Positions 8,861 through 16,752 of a DNA stretch of 34,324 nucleotides are shown piece after piece. The stretch's first letter is position 1, and each line of letters starts with the position of its first letter. The translations under genes were made by a program, and so were the position numbers. Source of the DNA: JANMDR01 sp031376425 (lineage in GTDB: Bacteria; Pseudomonadota; Gammaproteobacteria; Burkholderiales; Usitatibacteraceae); assembly GCA_031376425.1 (NCBI GenBank), contig JANMDR010000033.1:1-34324 (forward strand), given 5' to 3'. The notes beneath the pieces are model-generated. The model ran no database searches and had not been told where the DNA came from. It was given only the letters and a program-made list of their open reading frames with translations.

Positions 8861-11800
8861 CTAATGAAATTCCCGAGATGCAAGCGTCATTTTGCCGAGC
8901 AGCACCGTTAAGTCGCACAACAAACCTGCCACTACATGCACTACCGTTTGTTCGCGTTCTACCACACCACTTACCTGCATTAGGCGGGAGAAGACGAGGG
9001 CTTGGCGTTGGCGTTCGGCGACCTTTGACCAGACAATCACATTTACGTAGCCGGTTTCATCTTCTAGCGTAACGAAGGTGGTGCCACCGGCGGTGGTGGG
9101 GCGTTGGCGGCAGGTGACGATGCCGGTGATGTGAACCAATTGTCCGGCTCGGGCTTCACGAATTTTTTGTGCATCCCAGCGGGCACTTTTGCCTAATTGG
9201 GCACGCAACAAGGCCACGGGATGGCGGCGTAGGCTTAAGCCTGTGGTGGCATAGTCGGCCAACACATTAGCGGCTTCTGTGGGCGCTGAAAGCTGTGCTT
9301 GTGCTATTTCTATTTTATTGTCGATTGGTGCATGAAATAAGTCGGCATCTAAGCCCGTACCAAGTGCTACCCAAAGGGATTCGCGCCGATGACCAGTGAG
9401 ATTTACGAAGGCATCAGCAGCAGCTAGCGCTTGAATTGTGCCATCGTCTAGTTGGGCGCGACGCTTTAGGTCAGCGATGTCGGTAAATGCTTGCTGGGCG
9501 CGCATTTGGGTGATGCGAGCGGCCGCATCTGCGCTTAGGCCTTTAACCATGCGTAAGCCTAGGCGAATATTTGGCTTGCTGGAGGTGATTACATTTGTTG
9601 ATTTTTCATGGTGTTTGTTGCCTGCCGGAGATGTGCCGTTCACGCTCTCTCGGCCTCTCTCCCGCGAGGGGGGAGAGGAACAAACTTGATCTATGGCAGT
9701 TTTTAGGGTCGTGGCAATATCCGCATTGCTTACCAGCGCACAATCCCAATCGCTCGTACAAATATCAACCGGCAGCACTTTCACATCATGGCGTTTTACA
9801 TCTTGTACTAAAGCCGATGATGAATAGAAGCCGAGGGGCTGGGCGTTTAGTAAGCCGCAGGTAAACGCGGCTGGGTGGTGGTGTTTTAGCCAGCACGATA
9901 CATACACTAGCAAGGCAAAACTGGCTGCGTGGGATTCGGGGAAGCCGTATTCGCCAAAGCCCTGCATTTGGCTATAAATTTGCATGGCGTATTGCAGTGT
10001 GTAACCGCGTGTTTGCATACCGTTTAGCAATTGATCGCGGAAAGGTTCTATCCCACCTTTGCGCTTCCATGCGGCCATTGCGCGGCGTAATTTATCGGCT
10101 TCACCGGGGGTGAAACCTGCGGCTACGACGGCTAACTGCATCACTTGTTCTTGAAAGATAGATACACCCAAGGTGCGCTTTAATACGTCCTCTACAGCGG
10201 GGCTGGGGTAGCTTACTGGTTCTAATCCGGCGCGACGTTTTAGGTAGGGGTGTACCATGCCGCCTTGGATCGGACCCGGACGAACGATGGCGACTTCGAT
10301 GACTAAATCATAAAAATTTTCAGGTTTTAAGCGCGGCAGCATCGACATTTGCGCGCGCGATTCAATTTGAAATACGCCAATGGTGTCAGCGGCTTGAATC
10401 ATCCTGTATGTGGCGGCATCTTCAGCGGGAATATCTTGTAAACACAAGCTTGTGCCGTGATAATTGTTGAGCAAATCCAGTGTTTTGCGAATAGCGGTAA
10501 GCATGCCTAGAGCCAGCACATCAACCTTTAGCAAACCTAACTCATCTAGATCATCTTTATCCCATTGAATCACGGTGCGCTCTGCCATAGAGGCATTTTC
10601 AACAGGAACCAAGCGCGTTAATTTATCGCGAGCAATTACAAAGCCACCGGAGTGTTGCGACAGATGACGCGGAAAGCCGATGAGCTCACGGGTGAGCGCT
10701 AGCAGCATTTGCATATGCGGGTTATCGGGATCAAACCCCGCTTCTAGTAAGCGATCTGGTGCAATGGTGTGGCCGTCCCACCATGCAATATTGCGAGCGA
10801 GGCTATCCAGTTGGTCAAGCGACAAGCCAAGTGCGTAGCCCATGTCGCGAATGGCGCGTTTGGGTCGATAGGTGGAAAGGGCAGCAGTAAGGGCTGTGCG
10901 ATCACGCCCATATTTTTGATACAAATATTGGATAACTTCTTCGCGCCGCTCGTGTTCAAAATCAACATCAATATCAGGTGGCTCGTTACGTTCGCGCGAG
11001 ATAAAGCGCTCAAATAAAAGCTGCATTCTTGCGGGATCAACTTCCGTAATCAGCAGGCAATAACACACCGCTGAATTGGCTGCCGACCCTCTGCCCTGAC
11101 ACAAAATATGGCGTGACCGAGCAAACTTCACTACATCATAAATAGTTAAAAAATATGCCTCGTAATTAAGATCGGCAATCAGTTTTAGCTCATGCTCTAC
11201 TTGCGCCACCACTTTTTCTGGATGCTGATTTCCGTAGCGAATGCTCATACCTTCATAGCTTAATTTGCGCAAATAACTCGTGGTAGTTTCACCATCGGGC
11301 ACTACTTCACGCGGATACTCATAACGCAATTCGTCGAGCGAGAAATTGCAAAGCGTGGCAATGCGCGTAGTTTCAAGCACGGTCGATAATGGATACTCAT
11401 GGTGCATACGGTCAATTGTTTTAAGATGCGATTCAGCATTGGCGGCGGTGTGATAGCCAAGATTTTCTACCGTAGTTTTAATGCGCACTGCCGTTAGCGC
11501 ATCAAGCAAAGGCTTGCGTTCCCGCGTAGCTAAATTGATGTGCGGCGTGGCAACGAGCGGCAATTGATAATGGCGTGCGCATTGTAGTGCGATTGCTAAT
11601 TGCGCGGTATCGTCTGAACCAAAGTCGCGTGCATAGCCCAAGTACATATTACTTAAAAATACATTTTTAAGTAATTGTAGTGTGCTTTCAATATGTGCGG
11701 TTTTGGTGAATCTTGAAGGCGTTAACTGAGCACTATTTGCATCTACAATTGCAATTAATATGCAGTGCGGCGCAAACTGAATAAGGTCGTTAAGCTGTAA

Positions 11801-12142
11801 TTGATATTGCCCTTTTGGTGCACGCCTCCGTGCTGCAGTGATTAGCTCACACAAATTGCCATAGCCCTCGCGATTTCGCGTCAAGACAATGTAACGTGAA
11901 AATATTGGCAACTGCGGCGTAGAAAACGCCACATCAAAACCAGCGCCAATAAGTAGCTTAATATTGCATTCTTTAGCCGTCACATGGGCGCGCACCAGAC
12001 CGGATATGCTGCAATCGTCAGTTATGGCTACAGCGCTATAATTAAGTCGTGCTGCTTCATGCACCAGTTCTTCTGGGTGAGAACCCGATTTTAAGAAGCT
12101 GAAGTTGCTAATGATGTTTAAGGCGGCGAAGGTGGGGCGCAT
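8861..12142 (-). CDS. dnaE2: Error-prone DNA polymerase, DnaE2/ImuC
   Basis: A 1093-residue C-family polymerase. It has an N-terminal PHP domain (about residues 5-220), the palm motif PDIDVDF at 389-395 with acidic residues 390, 392 and 394, GQGRGSAANSAVCYC before it, helix-hairpin-helix segments, and a C-terminal OB fold (QLVHITGIVTCRQRP). DnaE2 acts with ImuA and ImuB as the mutasome that bypasses lesions during the SOS response. The gene is the third of the cassette, 39 bases after imuB. Two oddities stand out. The PHP ligand positions look degenerate (AALNI, ATPHINL). A palindromic repeat at 9654-9678 lies in frame and adds a low-complexity insert (SSPPSRERGRESV, about residues 818-857) just before the conserved RLGLRMVKGLS block. 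The reading frame stays open throughout, so the enzyme may still work. Confidence 0.95.
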   Translation of the reverse strand: MRPTFAALNIISNFSFLKSGSHPEELVHEAARLNYSAVAITDDCSISGLVRAHVTAKECNIKLLIGAGFDVAFSTPQLPIFSRYIVLTRNREGYGNLCELITAARRRAPKGQYQLQLNDLIQFAPHCILIAIVDANSAQLTPSRFTKTAHIESTLQLLKNVFLSNMYLGYARDFGSDDTAQLAIALQCARHYQLPLVATPHINLATRERKPLLDALTAVRIKTTVENLGYHTAANAESHLKTIDRMHHEYPLSTVLETTRIATLCNFSLDELRYEYPREVVPDGETTTSYLRKLSYEGMSIRYGNQHPEKVVAQVEHELKLIADLNYEAYFLTIYDVVKFARSRHILCQGRGSAANSAVCYCLLITEVDPARMQLLFERFISRERNEPPDIDVDFEHERREEVIQYLYQKYGRDRTALTAALSTYRPKRAIRDMGYALGLSLDQLDSLARNIAWWDGHTIAPDRLLEAGFDPDNPHMQMLLALTRELIGFPRHLSQHSGGFVIARDKLTRLVPVENASMAERTVIQWDKDDLDELGLLKVDVLALGMLTAIRKTLDLLNNYHGTSLCLQDIPAEDAATYRMIQAADTIGVFQIESRAQMSMLPRLKPENFYDLVIEVAIVRPGPIQGGMVHPYLKRRAGLEPVSYPSPAVEDVLKRTLGVSIFQEQVMQLAVVAAGFTPGEADKLRRAMAAWKRKGGIEPFRDQLLNGMQTRGYTLQYAMQIYSQMQGFGEYGFPESHAASFALLVYVSCWLKHHHPAAFTCGLLNAQPLGFYSSSALVQDVKRHDVKVLPVDICTSDWDCALVSNADIATTLKTAIDQVCSSPPSRERGRESVNGTSPAGNKHHEKSTNVITSSKPNIRLGLRMVKGLSADAAARITQMRAQQAFTDIADLKRRAQLDDGTIQALAAADAFVNLTGHRRESLWVALGTGLDADLFHAPIDNKIEIAQAQLSAPTEAANVLADYATTGLSLRRHPVALLRAQLGKSARWDAQKIREARAGQLVHITGIVTCRQRPTTAGGTTFVTLEDETGYVNVIVWSKVAERQRQALVFSRLMQVSGVVEREQTVVHVVAGLLCDLTVLLGKMTLASREFH
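9654..9678. repeat. Palindromic repeat inside dnaE2
   Basis: The sequence CCTCTCTCCC-GCGA-GGGGGGAGAGG is a strong GC-rich hairpin (near-complementary arms, 4-base loop) within the dnaE2 reading frame. On the minus strand it is read as PPSRERGR. This CCTCTCCC...GGGAGAGG form is typical of short dispersed palindromes that normally sit between genes. Around it lies non-conserved, Ser/Asn-rich sequence that breaks the otherwise conserved polymerase. No second copy is visible in this window, so its dispersed nature is an inference from its form. Confidence 0.6.
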
Positions 12143-12181
12143 ATTGGGCTAATACTCTTTATATCTTTATATCTTTATAGT

Positions 12182-13717
12182 TCACCCAAAAAACCCATGC
12201 AAATACCACTGACCATTGGCTGCGCCTAAGCGATAATCGCGATAGATCCAACACACTTCATGTTGTGGGTTTTGGGCGATAAAATAGTCGCGGGTGATGG
12301 GCTTACCGTCCCACCAACCGGTATCGAGGCGCTCAGGCCCGGCCATTAGTATTAGCGCACCGCGATATTGCGGCTGGTTGGCATTAAGGGTTAAAGGACG
12401 CGGCTCTTTTAGTAACCATACAGGCCGCATCATGGGTTTATAAAGCGGGGCGTTAACCACATCTTTTTTGGTTTGCCTAGTATGCTTATGGCCGCTTTTT
12501 TGCCACGCTAATTCTGGGCGGTGATCTTCATGTAGCGCTATTTGATATACCGCTTGATCGCCTAAGCGCGCGGCTATGCGATCCATCACATTGGCAACAC
12601 TTTCACCTTTACCTTGACCAGCGTGATTTGCCGATGTTAATGCAGAACGCGATGCACTCACGTCGGCTAGCAAGCTCGGCGTTTGCGCGATGTAAGGCGC
12701 GTACACCTGCACCGTCACCGTCACCGCAATCACTGGTGCGGTAAGTTCGGCATTAGCAAATTTTTCAGCTAATAAGCGCTGCCAATGCTTGGCGTGGCGC
12801 GTGGGTTCGCGAGCGGCTAACGCAATTTCACGATTGACTTTACTGCCACTACTTAAGCGTACCTGCACACTGGTGGCACCGGCACTACGAGCGCGCAAAA
12901 AGCCTTCCATTTCAGTAAATAAACTTAAAATATAAGGTGTTAAATGATCAGAATTACTGAGCTCAAAAATAAATTCACGGTGGCTGCTAAAAGTATCGGA
13001 CAACGCAAAATAAACTCGCGGATCACCACGCAAGCCGTGAGCGCGGTCTAAATCATGCACGAGCACGTCACCAAAGCGCTGCTGTAGCCCCGCTCGCGGC
13101 ATGGCCTGCAGTTGCCCTATGCGCGTCAGGCCAAGGGTATCTAACGTGTGTTTAAGCGTATCTGGCCAATCAAATAAAGTTAGCGGCAACATGCCTAAAC
13201 GCGTAGCCAACAAGGCGCTATCTCTACACATACGCGTGTTGGGCGCAAACTGTGTGGCACGCGCTAATAGCTGTGCACCCAAAGCGGTAGGCGCTACTCC
13301 AATTAGGCTGGAGTAGCCTAATTGACGGACGCCTTCACGCATTAGGGTAACCATTGCGCCGATACCACCAAACAGCTGGAGTGAAGCTGAAACCTCAACC
13401 GAAATCGCTTGCGCTTCCAATGCAATGGACGGGCTAAATTGGGTAAGCCACGTCGCAATCTGTACTAGCGCTTGCTGCTCTTTTTCAACATCACGCGGCA
13501 CAGCGGTAAGCTTGCTGGTGACGGCCCGTGCCGCTGCTAGTGCCATGCCTGGCTGCAAATCAGCGGCACGTGCCGCCGGATTTACGGCATACAACACGGG
13601 GCGTTGTGGCTTACCATGGTGAATTACCAAGGGTAAGTCTTGCAGCAACGTTTGCACATGACCACCACCGAAGGCATCAATACTTAATTGTGGAAAATAT
13701 AGGGCTATCCAAAGCAT
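12182..13717 (-). CDS. imuB: ImuB, Y-family polymerase-like mutasome subunit
   Basis: A 511-residue protein starting MLWIALYFPQLSIDAF, as in ImuB. The Y-family fold is present (ARAADLQPGMALAAARAVT, then helix-hairpin-helix around LTRIGQLQAMPRAGLQQRFG), but the acidic catalytic triad of active Y-family polymerases is not in its usual form. ImuB is known as a catalytically inert hub that binds the beta clamp, ImuA and DnaE2. The C-terminal part ends in the conserved GWWDGKPITRDYFIAQNPQHE and WYLHGFFG blocks. The start at 13717 has AAGAGA upstream and lies 21 bases after the imuA stop. A tandem TATCTTTA-type repeat fills the short gap to dnaE2. Confidence 0.92.
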   Translation of the reverse strand: MLWIALYFPQLSIDAFGGGHVQTLLQDLPLVIHHGKPQRPVLYAVNPAARAADLQPGMALAAARAVTSKLTAVPRDVEKEQQALVQIATWLTQFSPSIALEAQAISVEVSASLQLFGGIGAMVTLMREGVRQLGYSSLIGVAPTALGAQLLARATQFAPNTRMCRDSALLATRLGMLPLTLFDWPDTLKHTLDTLGLTRIGQLQAMPRAGLQQRFGDVLVHDLDRAHGLRGDPRVYFALSDTFSSHREFIFELSNSDHLTPYILSLFTEMEGFLRARSAGATSVQVRLSSGSKVNREIALAAREPTRHAKHWQRLLAEKFANAELTAPVIAVTVTVQVYAPYIAQTPSLLADVSASRSALTSANHAGQGKGESVANVMDRIAARLGDQAVYQIALHEDHRPELAWQKSGHKHTRQTKKDVVNAPLYKPMMRPVWLLKEPRPLTLNANQPQYRGALILMAGPERLDTGWWDGKPITRDYFIAQNPQHEVCWIYRDYRLGAANGQWYLHGFFG

Positions 13718-13738
13718 GTTTTTCTCTTGATGACCCTC

Positions 13739-14719
13739 TTAACGATCCGGTACCAGCGCGCGCTGGCGCAACGCTAATTCAGGCGTTAACTTAGGAGTTG
13801 AAGTGGATTTTTGTGCTATCCATTGCGTCAATTTTGTCTGTGCTTTTGCATGTAAATTAGCGTGAATAAACATTTCATTTGCCATCGTATCCCGATCCAA
13901 ACAAGCCAAATAGCGTGTGCTTAGTACAATGGTTTTACCGGGTTTCATACCGCGCAGCTTTAACAAATGCAAGCGCATCGTGCCATCCATCAATGCTTGC
14001 AAAGTGATGCGCAAGGGCGCAGGTGAAGGCTGCGCTGCCGCGTGCAAAGGCCGCATCAGCCAGCAATGGGCGCCGCCCACACCTGCCGCATAGTGTAAGC
14101 GCCGCAACGACGTATCAGCTACACTCGTGCGCAGCCACATGCATACGCGCCGGTATGCCCCACTTGCGAGCGCTTGCTCGCCCGCCCACAACGCATCTTC
14201 GGTGCGCGGTGCATCAATAATAGTGAGTGCCTGCATATCTAACCCTGCTTGCGCCAGCCCGGGTGCATAGGGTAAATAGGGTGGAGATACCCATAAATAG
14301 GGAATATTCAGGGCATTGTCCGAACTATTTTTTAACCCTTTTTTGCCAACATTAGAGGATTTTTATTGCACCACTTCAACATCGTCTAGCAACGCCGGTA
14401 ACAATAAAGATACCTCACCAAAGCCTTGCTCATCACACAAAATTTCTGTTAACGCGCCCTGCGGCCAACCGCCGCCGGGTAGCTGGGCATCAAGCAAACT
14501 AAAGCCTGTTGGCAAACCTGTAGCCGCGCGCAATGGGGTTTCACCAATTTTAAAAATGGTGGCTTGTGCAATCGCTGCTTGAATGGCAGCTTTGCCTGCT
14601 AATTTGTTAACCGCATGCGTAGCTAAGTCGGCTACGTCTAACGCACCCAGCACGTCTGGTGCGTTTGACGCACAGGAGACGGACTGTATTGTGGAACCCT
14701 CACTTTGAACTACGCGCAT
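13739..14719 (-). pseudogene. imuA: imuA interrupted by an in-frame stop codon
   Basis: Two pieces of ImuA lie in one frame. The N-terminal part (from ATG 14719, MRVVQSEGS) carries the typical ATGLPTGFSLLDAQLPGGGW and LTEILCDEQGFGEVSLLLPAL. It ends at TAA 14363-14365. The frame then stays open, and the conserved middle block resumes (YLWVSPPYLPYAPGLAQAGL, about 14240-14302), followed by DALWAGEQALASGAYRRV and the C-terminal part to 13739. Only this single stop separates the two. ImuA is a RecA-like accessory factor of the ImuB-DnaE2 mutasome. The upstream ATG at 14779 would place the LexA box inside the gene, so 14719 is preferred. The lower part could restart at ATG 14236, but that drops the PPYLPYAP block. 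A sequencing error cannot be excluded. Confidence 0.8.
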
Positions 14720-14734
14720 AATCACCAACACAAA

Positions 14735-14754
14735 TACTGTATATTTATACAGTA
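14735..14754 (-). promoter_or_regulatory. LexA (SOS) box of the imuA-imuB-dnaE2 operon
   Basis: TACTGTATATTTATACAGTA is a 20-base palindrome with one mismatched pair. It matches the classical proteobacterial LexA operator CTGT-N8-ACAG embedded in TACTGTATATATATACAGTA. It ends 16 bases upstream of the proposed imuA start (14719) on the minus strand, which is where a repressor would block the promoter. imuA-imuB-dnaE2 cassettes are known members of the LexA regulon, so sequence and context agree. Confidence 0.9.
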
Positions 14755-15141
14755 AAACATATTGGCACAGCAATTTCAAGTAGACAATTTAATTTGCAGC
14801 ACTTTTGCCCAAAGCCAGCAGTGCTTAATTTAATATGCAAATAATTTTTGTACGACTATCATCGTTTGTTATTAAACGTCCACATTTAAGCTATTTTGGC
14901 GAGATGCGCAGCGGGGTCAAACAAGGTAGCAGCGCTGGATCAAGTGGCTAAATGCCACGCGGGCACAATGGTGGTGGTCGCAGCAGCAACTCGGCTTGAG
15001 AAACCGCCTTAGTAGCTAACACTCCTAAGCTAGTCAATCGCAAACACCATCAAACCCGCCTGCGCATATGCGGCACTTGTGCTGCGCTTCGATTTATACA
15101 GTAGCGTTATTGGACATTATTGGAAGATAAAAACATCATAC
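14755..15141. other. Intergenic region between the imu operon and tRNA-Ser
   Basis: About 390 bases without a supportable gene. It is AT-rich near the LexA box and more GC-rich at 14900-15080. A 40-codon open stretch on the plus strand (about 14890-15012, containing VAALDQVAKCHAGTMVVVAA) has protein-like composition but no start and no recognisable match. A half LexA-like motif (TTTATACAGTA) occurs near 15094-15104 without its left arm. Confidence 0.4.
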
Positions 15142-15232
15142 TGGCGGAGAAGGAGGGATTCGAACCCTCGATACGGGAGACCCGTATGCCGGATTTCGAG
15201 TCCGGTGCATTCGACCACTCTGCCACCTCTCC
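15142..15232 (-). tRNA. tRNA-Ser (anticodon CGA)
   Basis: The minus strand reads GGAGAGGTGGCAGAGTGG as acceptor and D-arm, then an anticodon stem CCGGA-CTCGAAA-TCCGG with anticodon CGA. A long variable arm (TACGGGTCTCCCGTA) and a T-arm with GGTTCGAATCC follow. The 3' acceptor strand pairs with the 5' end through seven pairs including one G-U, with discriminator G and an encoded CCA at 15142-15144. The long variable arm is diagnostic of a class II tRNA such as Ser. Its total length of 91 bases fits. It is divergent from hldD. Confidence 0.95.
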
Positions 15233-15262
15233 GGCGTTTGCTGTGATTATCGAACGAGTTCG

Positions 15263-15268
15263 ATTATA
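15263..15268 (-). promoter_or_regulatory. Candidate -10 box for tRNA-Ser
   Basis: On the minus strand TATAAT lies 30 bases before the tRNA 5' end, a plausible position for its promoter. Just downstream is the palindrome ATCGAAC-GA-GTTCGAT (15249-15264), which would overlap the start of transcription. No convincing -35 box is seen at 16-18 bases. Confidence 0.35.
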
Positions 15269-15344
15269 GCTGGTTTACGACCAAAAAGCGGGCATGTGCG
15301 CGGCGCGTGGCATAATTTAGGCTAAATTTTTTGAGGAATACATC

Positions 15345-16361
15345 ATGGCGATTGTGGTAACGGGAGCGGCAGGGTTTATTGGCAGCAATATTATTCGGGC
15401 GTTGAACGCGCGCGGCGTAAGCGATATTGTGGCCGTGGATAACCTTAAAAAGGCGGATAAATTCAAAAATTTGGTCGATTGTGAGTTTTCCGAATACGTG
15501 GATAAAGCTGATTTTTTATCGGTAGTGGAATCGGGCAATTTAAATGGTGGTATTCGCGCTATTTTCCATCAGGGTGCATGTTCTGACACGATGGAAACTG
15601 ACGGTCATTACATGATGGAAAACAATTATCGCTATTCACTTTCTTTGCTCGACTTTTGTCAGGACGAGCGGATTCCTTTGTTGTATGCGTCATCCGCCAG
15701 CGTCTATGGGGCAGGGCGTATTTTTCAGGAAACACGGGCGCATGAGTCGCCGCTCAATGTTTATGGCTATTCGAAGTTTTTGTTCGATCAGGCTGTGCGT
15801 GCGCGTATGAGTGCAGCGCAGGCGGCTAAGGATAAAAATCCGGGTCAAATCGCCGGATTTCGCTATTTTAATGTTTATGGGCCGGGCGAAAATCATAAAG
15901 GCCGAATGGCATCGGTGGCATATCATTTTTTCCATCAATATCGTGCGACAAAAAAAGTAGCGCTTTTTGCTGGATGTGATGGCTATGAAAATGGCGAGCA
16001 GCGCCGTGATTTCGTGTCTGTCCACGATATTGTCGCCGCTAACTTATACTTTTTTGATAACCCTAAAAAGTCGGGTATTTTTAACTTAGGCACGGGTCGC
16101 TCGCAATCGTTTAACGACGTTGCGGTAGCAACAATTAATGCTTGCCGCAAACTTGATGGCGATGGTGCTTTAACCGTTTCGCAAATGCTCGAACAGGGAT
16201 TTATTACCTACACGCCGTTTCCCGATGCGCTCAAGGGCAAGTACCAAAGTTTTACGCAGGCCGATATTGGGGCGTTGCGTGGCGCCGGTTTTACTGCAGA
16301 GTTTGCGACGGTGGAAACGGCTGTGGCGCAATATATTCCGTGGTTAGCATCACATTTATGA
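15345..16361 (+). CDS. hldD: ADP-L-glycero-D-manno-heptose 6-epimerase
   Basis: A 338-residue extended SDR enzyme. The NAD(P) motif TGAAGFIGSNIIRAL lies at residues 6-20, followed by VAVDNLKKADKFKNL, which is typical of HldD. The catalytic pair is Tyr140 and Lys144 in YGYSK, at the same numbers as in the E. coli enzyme. FRYFNVYGPGENHKGRMAS, the substrate-binding segment, and the ENGEQRRDFVSVHDIV block are also present. It epimerises ADP-D-glycero-manno-heptose at C6 to give the L,D-heptose used in the inner core of lipopolysaccharide, in the cytoplasm. GAGGAA upstream supports the ATG at 15345. Being next to comEA-like and cysM genes is common in betaproteobacteria. It indicates an organism with heptose-containing LPS. 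Confidence 0.96.
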   Translation: MAIVVTGAAGFIGSNIIRALNARGVSDIVAVDNLKKADKFKNLVDCEFSEYVDKADFLSVVESGNLNGGIRAIFHQGACSDTMETDGHYMMENNYRYSLSLLDFCQDERIPLLYASSASVYGAGRIFQETRAHESPLNVYGYSKFLFDQAVRARMSAAQAAKDKNPGQIAGFRYFNVYGPGENHKGRMASVAYHFFHQYRATKKVALFAGCDGYENGEQRRDFVSVHDIVAANLYFFDNPKKSGIFNLGTGRSQSFNDVAVATINACRKLDGDGALTVSQMLEQGFITYTPFPDALKGKYQSFTQADIGALRGAGFTAEFATVETAVAQYIPWLASHL

Positions 16362-16752
16362 CACTTTTTAGATGAAAACCCCTGTATAATCATGTTGTTG
16401 CAAATTTGGGATTAAGTTCCTTGATTGCCTAAAAATAATCAAAATAGCTTGGAAGTGCATTGAAACAAACTGAGGTAGTGGGTTCAGCGTCATAATTTGC
16501 GTGCATTTTTGTGCGAAATTTGTGTGCTGTCAACCAAGGCAATAGGGTCGCGTTAAGAAAACTACAGGAAAGCGCGAATCCTGTGTTTATTATCTTAATA
16601 AGCAGAAAATTCGCACCGAATCAGCGTAGACGGCGTACAAGTTTAATAGCGACTCAGAAATAAGTTTAATGAGACGAAATTATGCGAAGACCAAACGGCG
16701 AGGCTTTCGGGGCAATTGTTTTTATTTTAACTTTTACTCCATGGAGTTCCAC
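16362..16752 (+). other. Long leader region before the comEA-like gene
   Basis: About 390 bases without a supportable gene. TATAAT occurs at 16385-16390 and could start a long untranslated leader, but no good -35 box is seen. Local inverted repeats include ACAGGA-N9-TCCTGT at 16564-16584. The frame of the downstream gene is open from 16669 but the peptide there is basic and unlike the family, so it is not counted as coding. I cannot match the leader to a known RNA. Confidence 0.35.

Noticed and set aside
12152..12180. TATCTTTA tandem repeats between imuB and dnaE2 as a regulatory element
   Set aside because: It is a short low-complexity run of about three units inside an operon gap; nothing further supports a function.
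14890..15012. Protein-like open stretch containing VAALDQVAKCHAGTMVVVAA
   Set aside because: It has no start codon with a ribosome binding site and no recognisable family, and is too short to call a remnant of a specific gene.
15093..15104. Possible second LexA box before tRNA-Ser
   Set aside because: Only the right arm (TTTATACAGTA) is present; the CTGT left arm is missing.
15142..15232. tRNA-Ser as an integration site for an island
   Set aside because: No integrase gene and no second copy of the tRNA 3' end is visible nearby.
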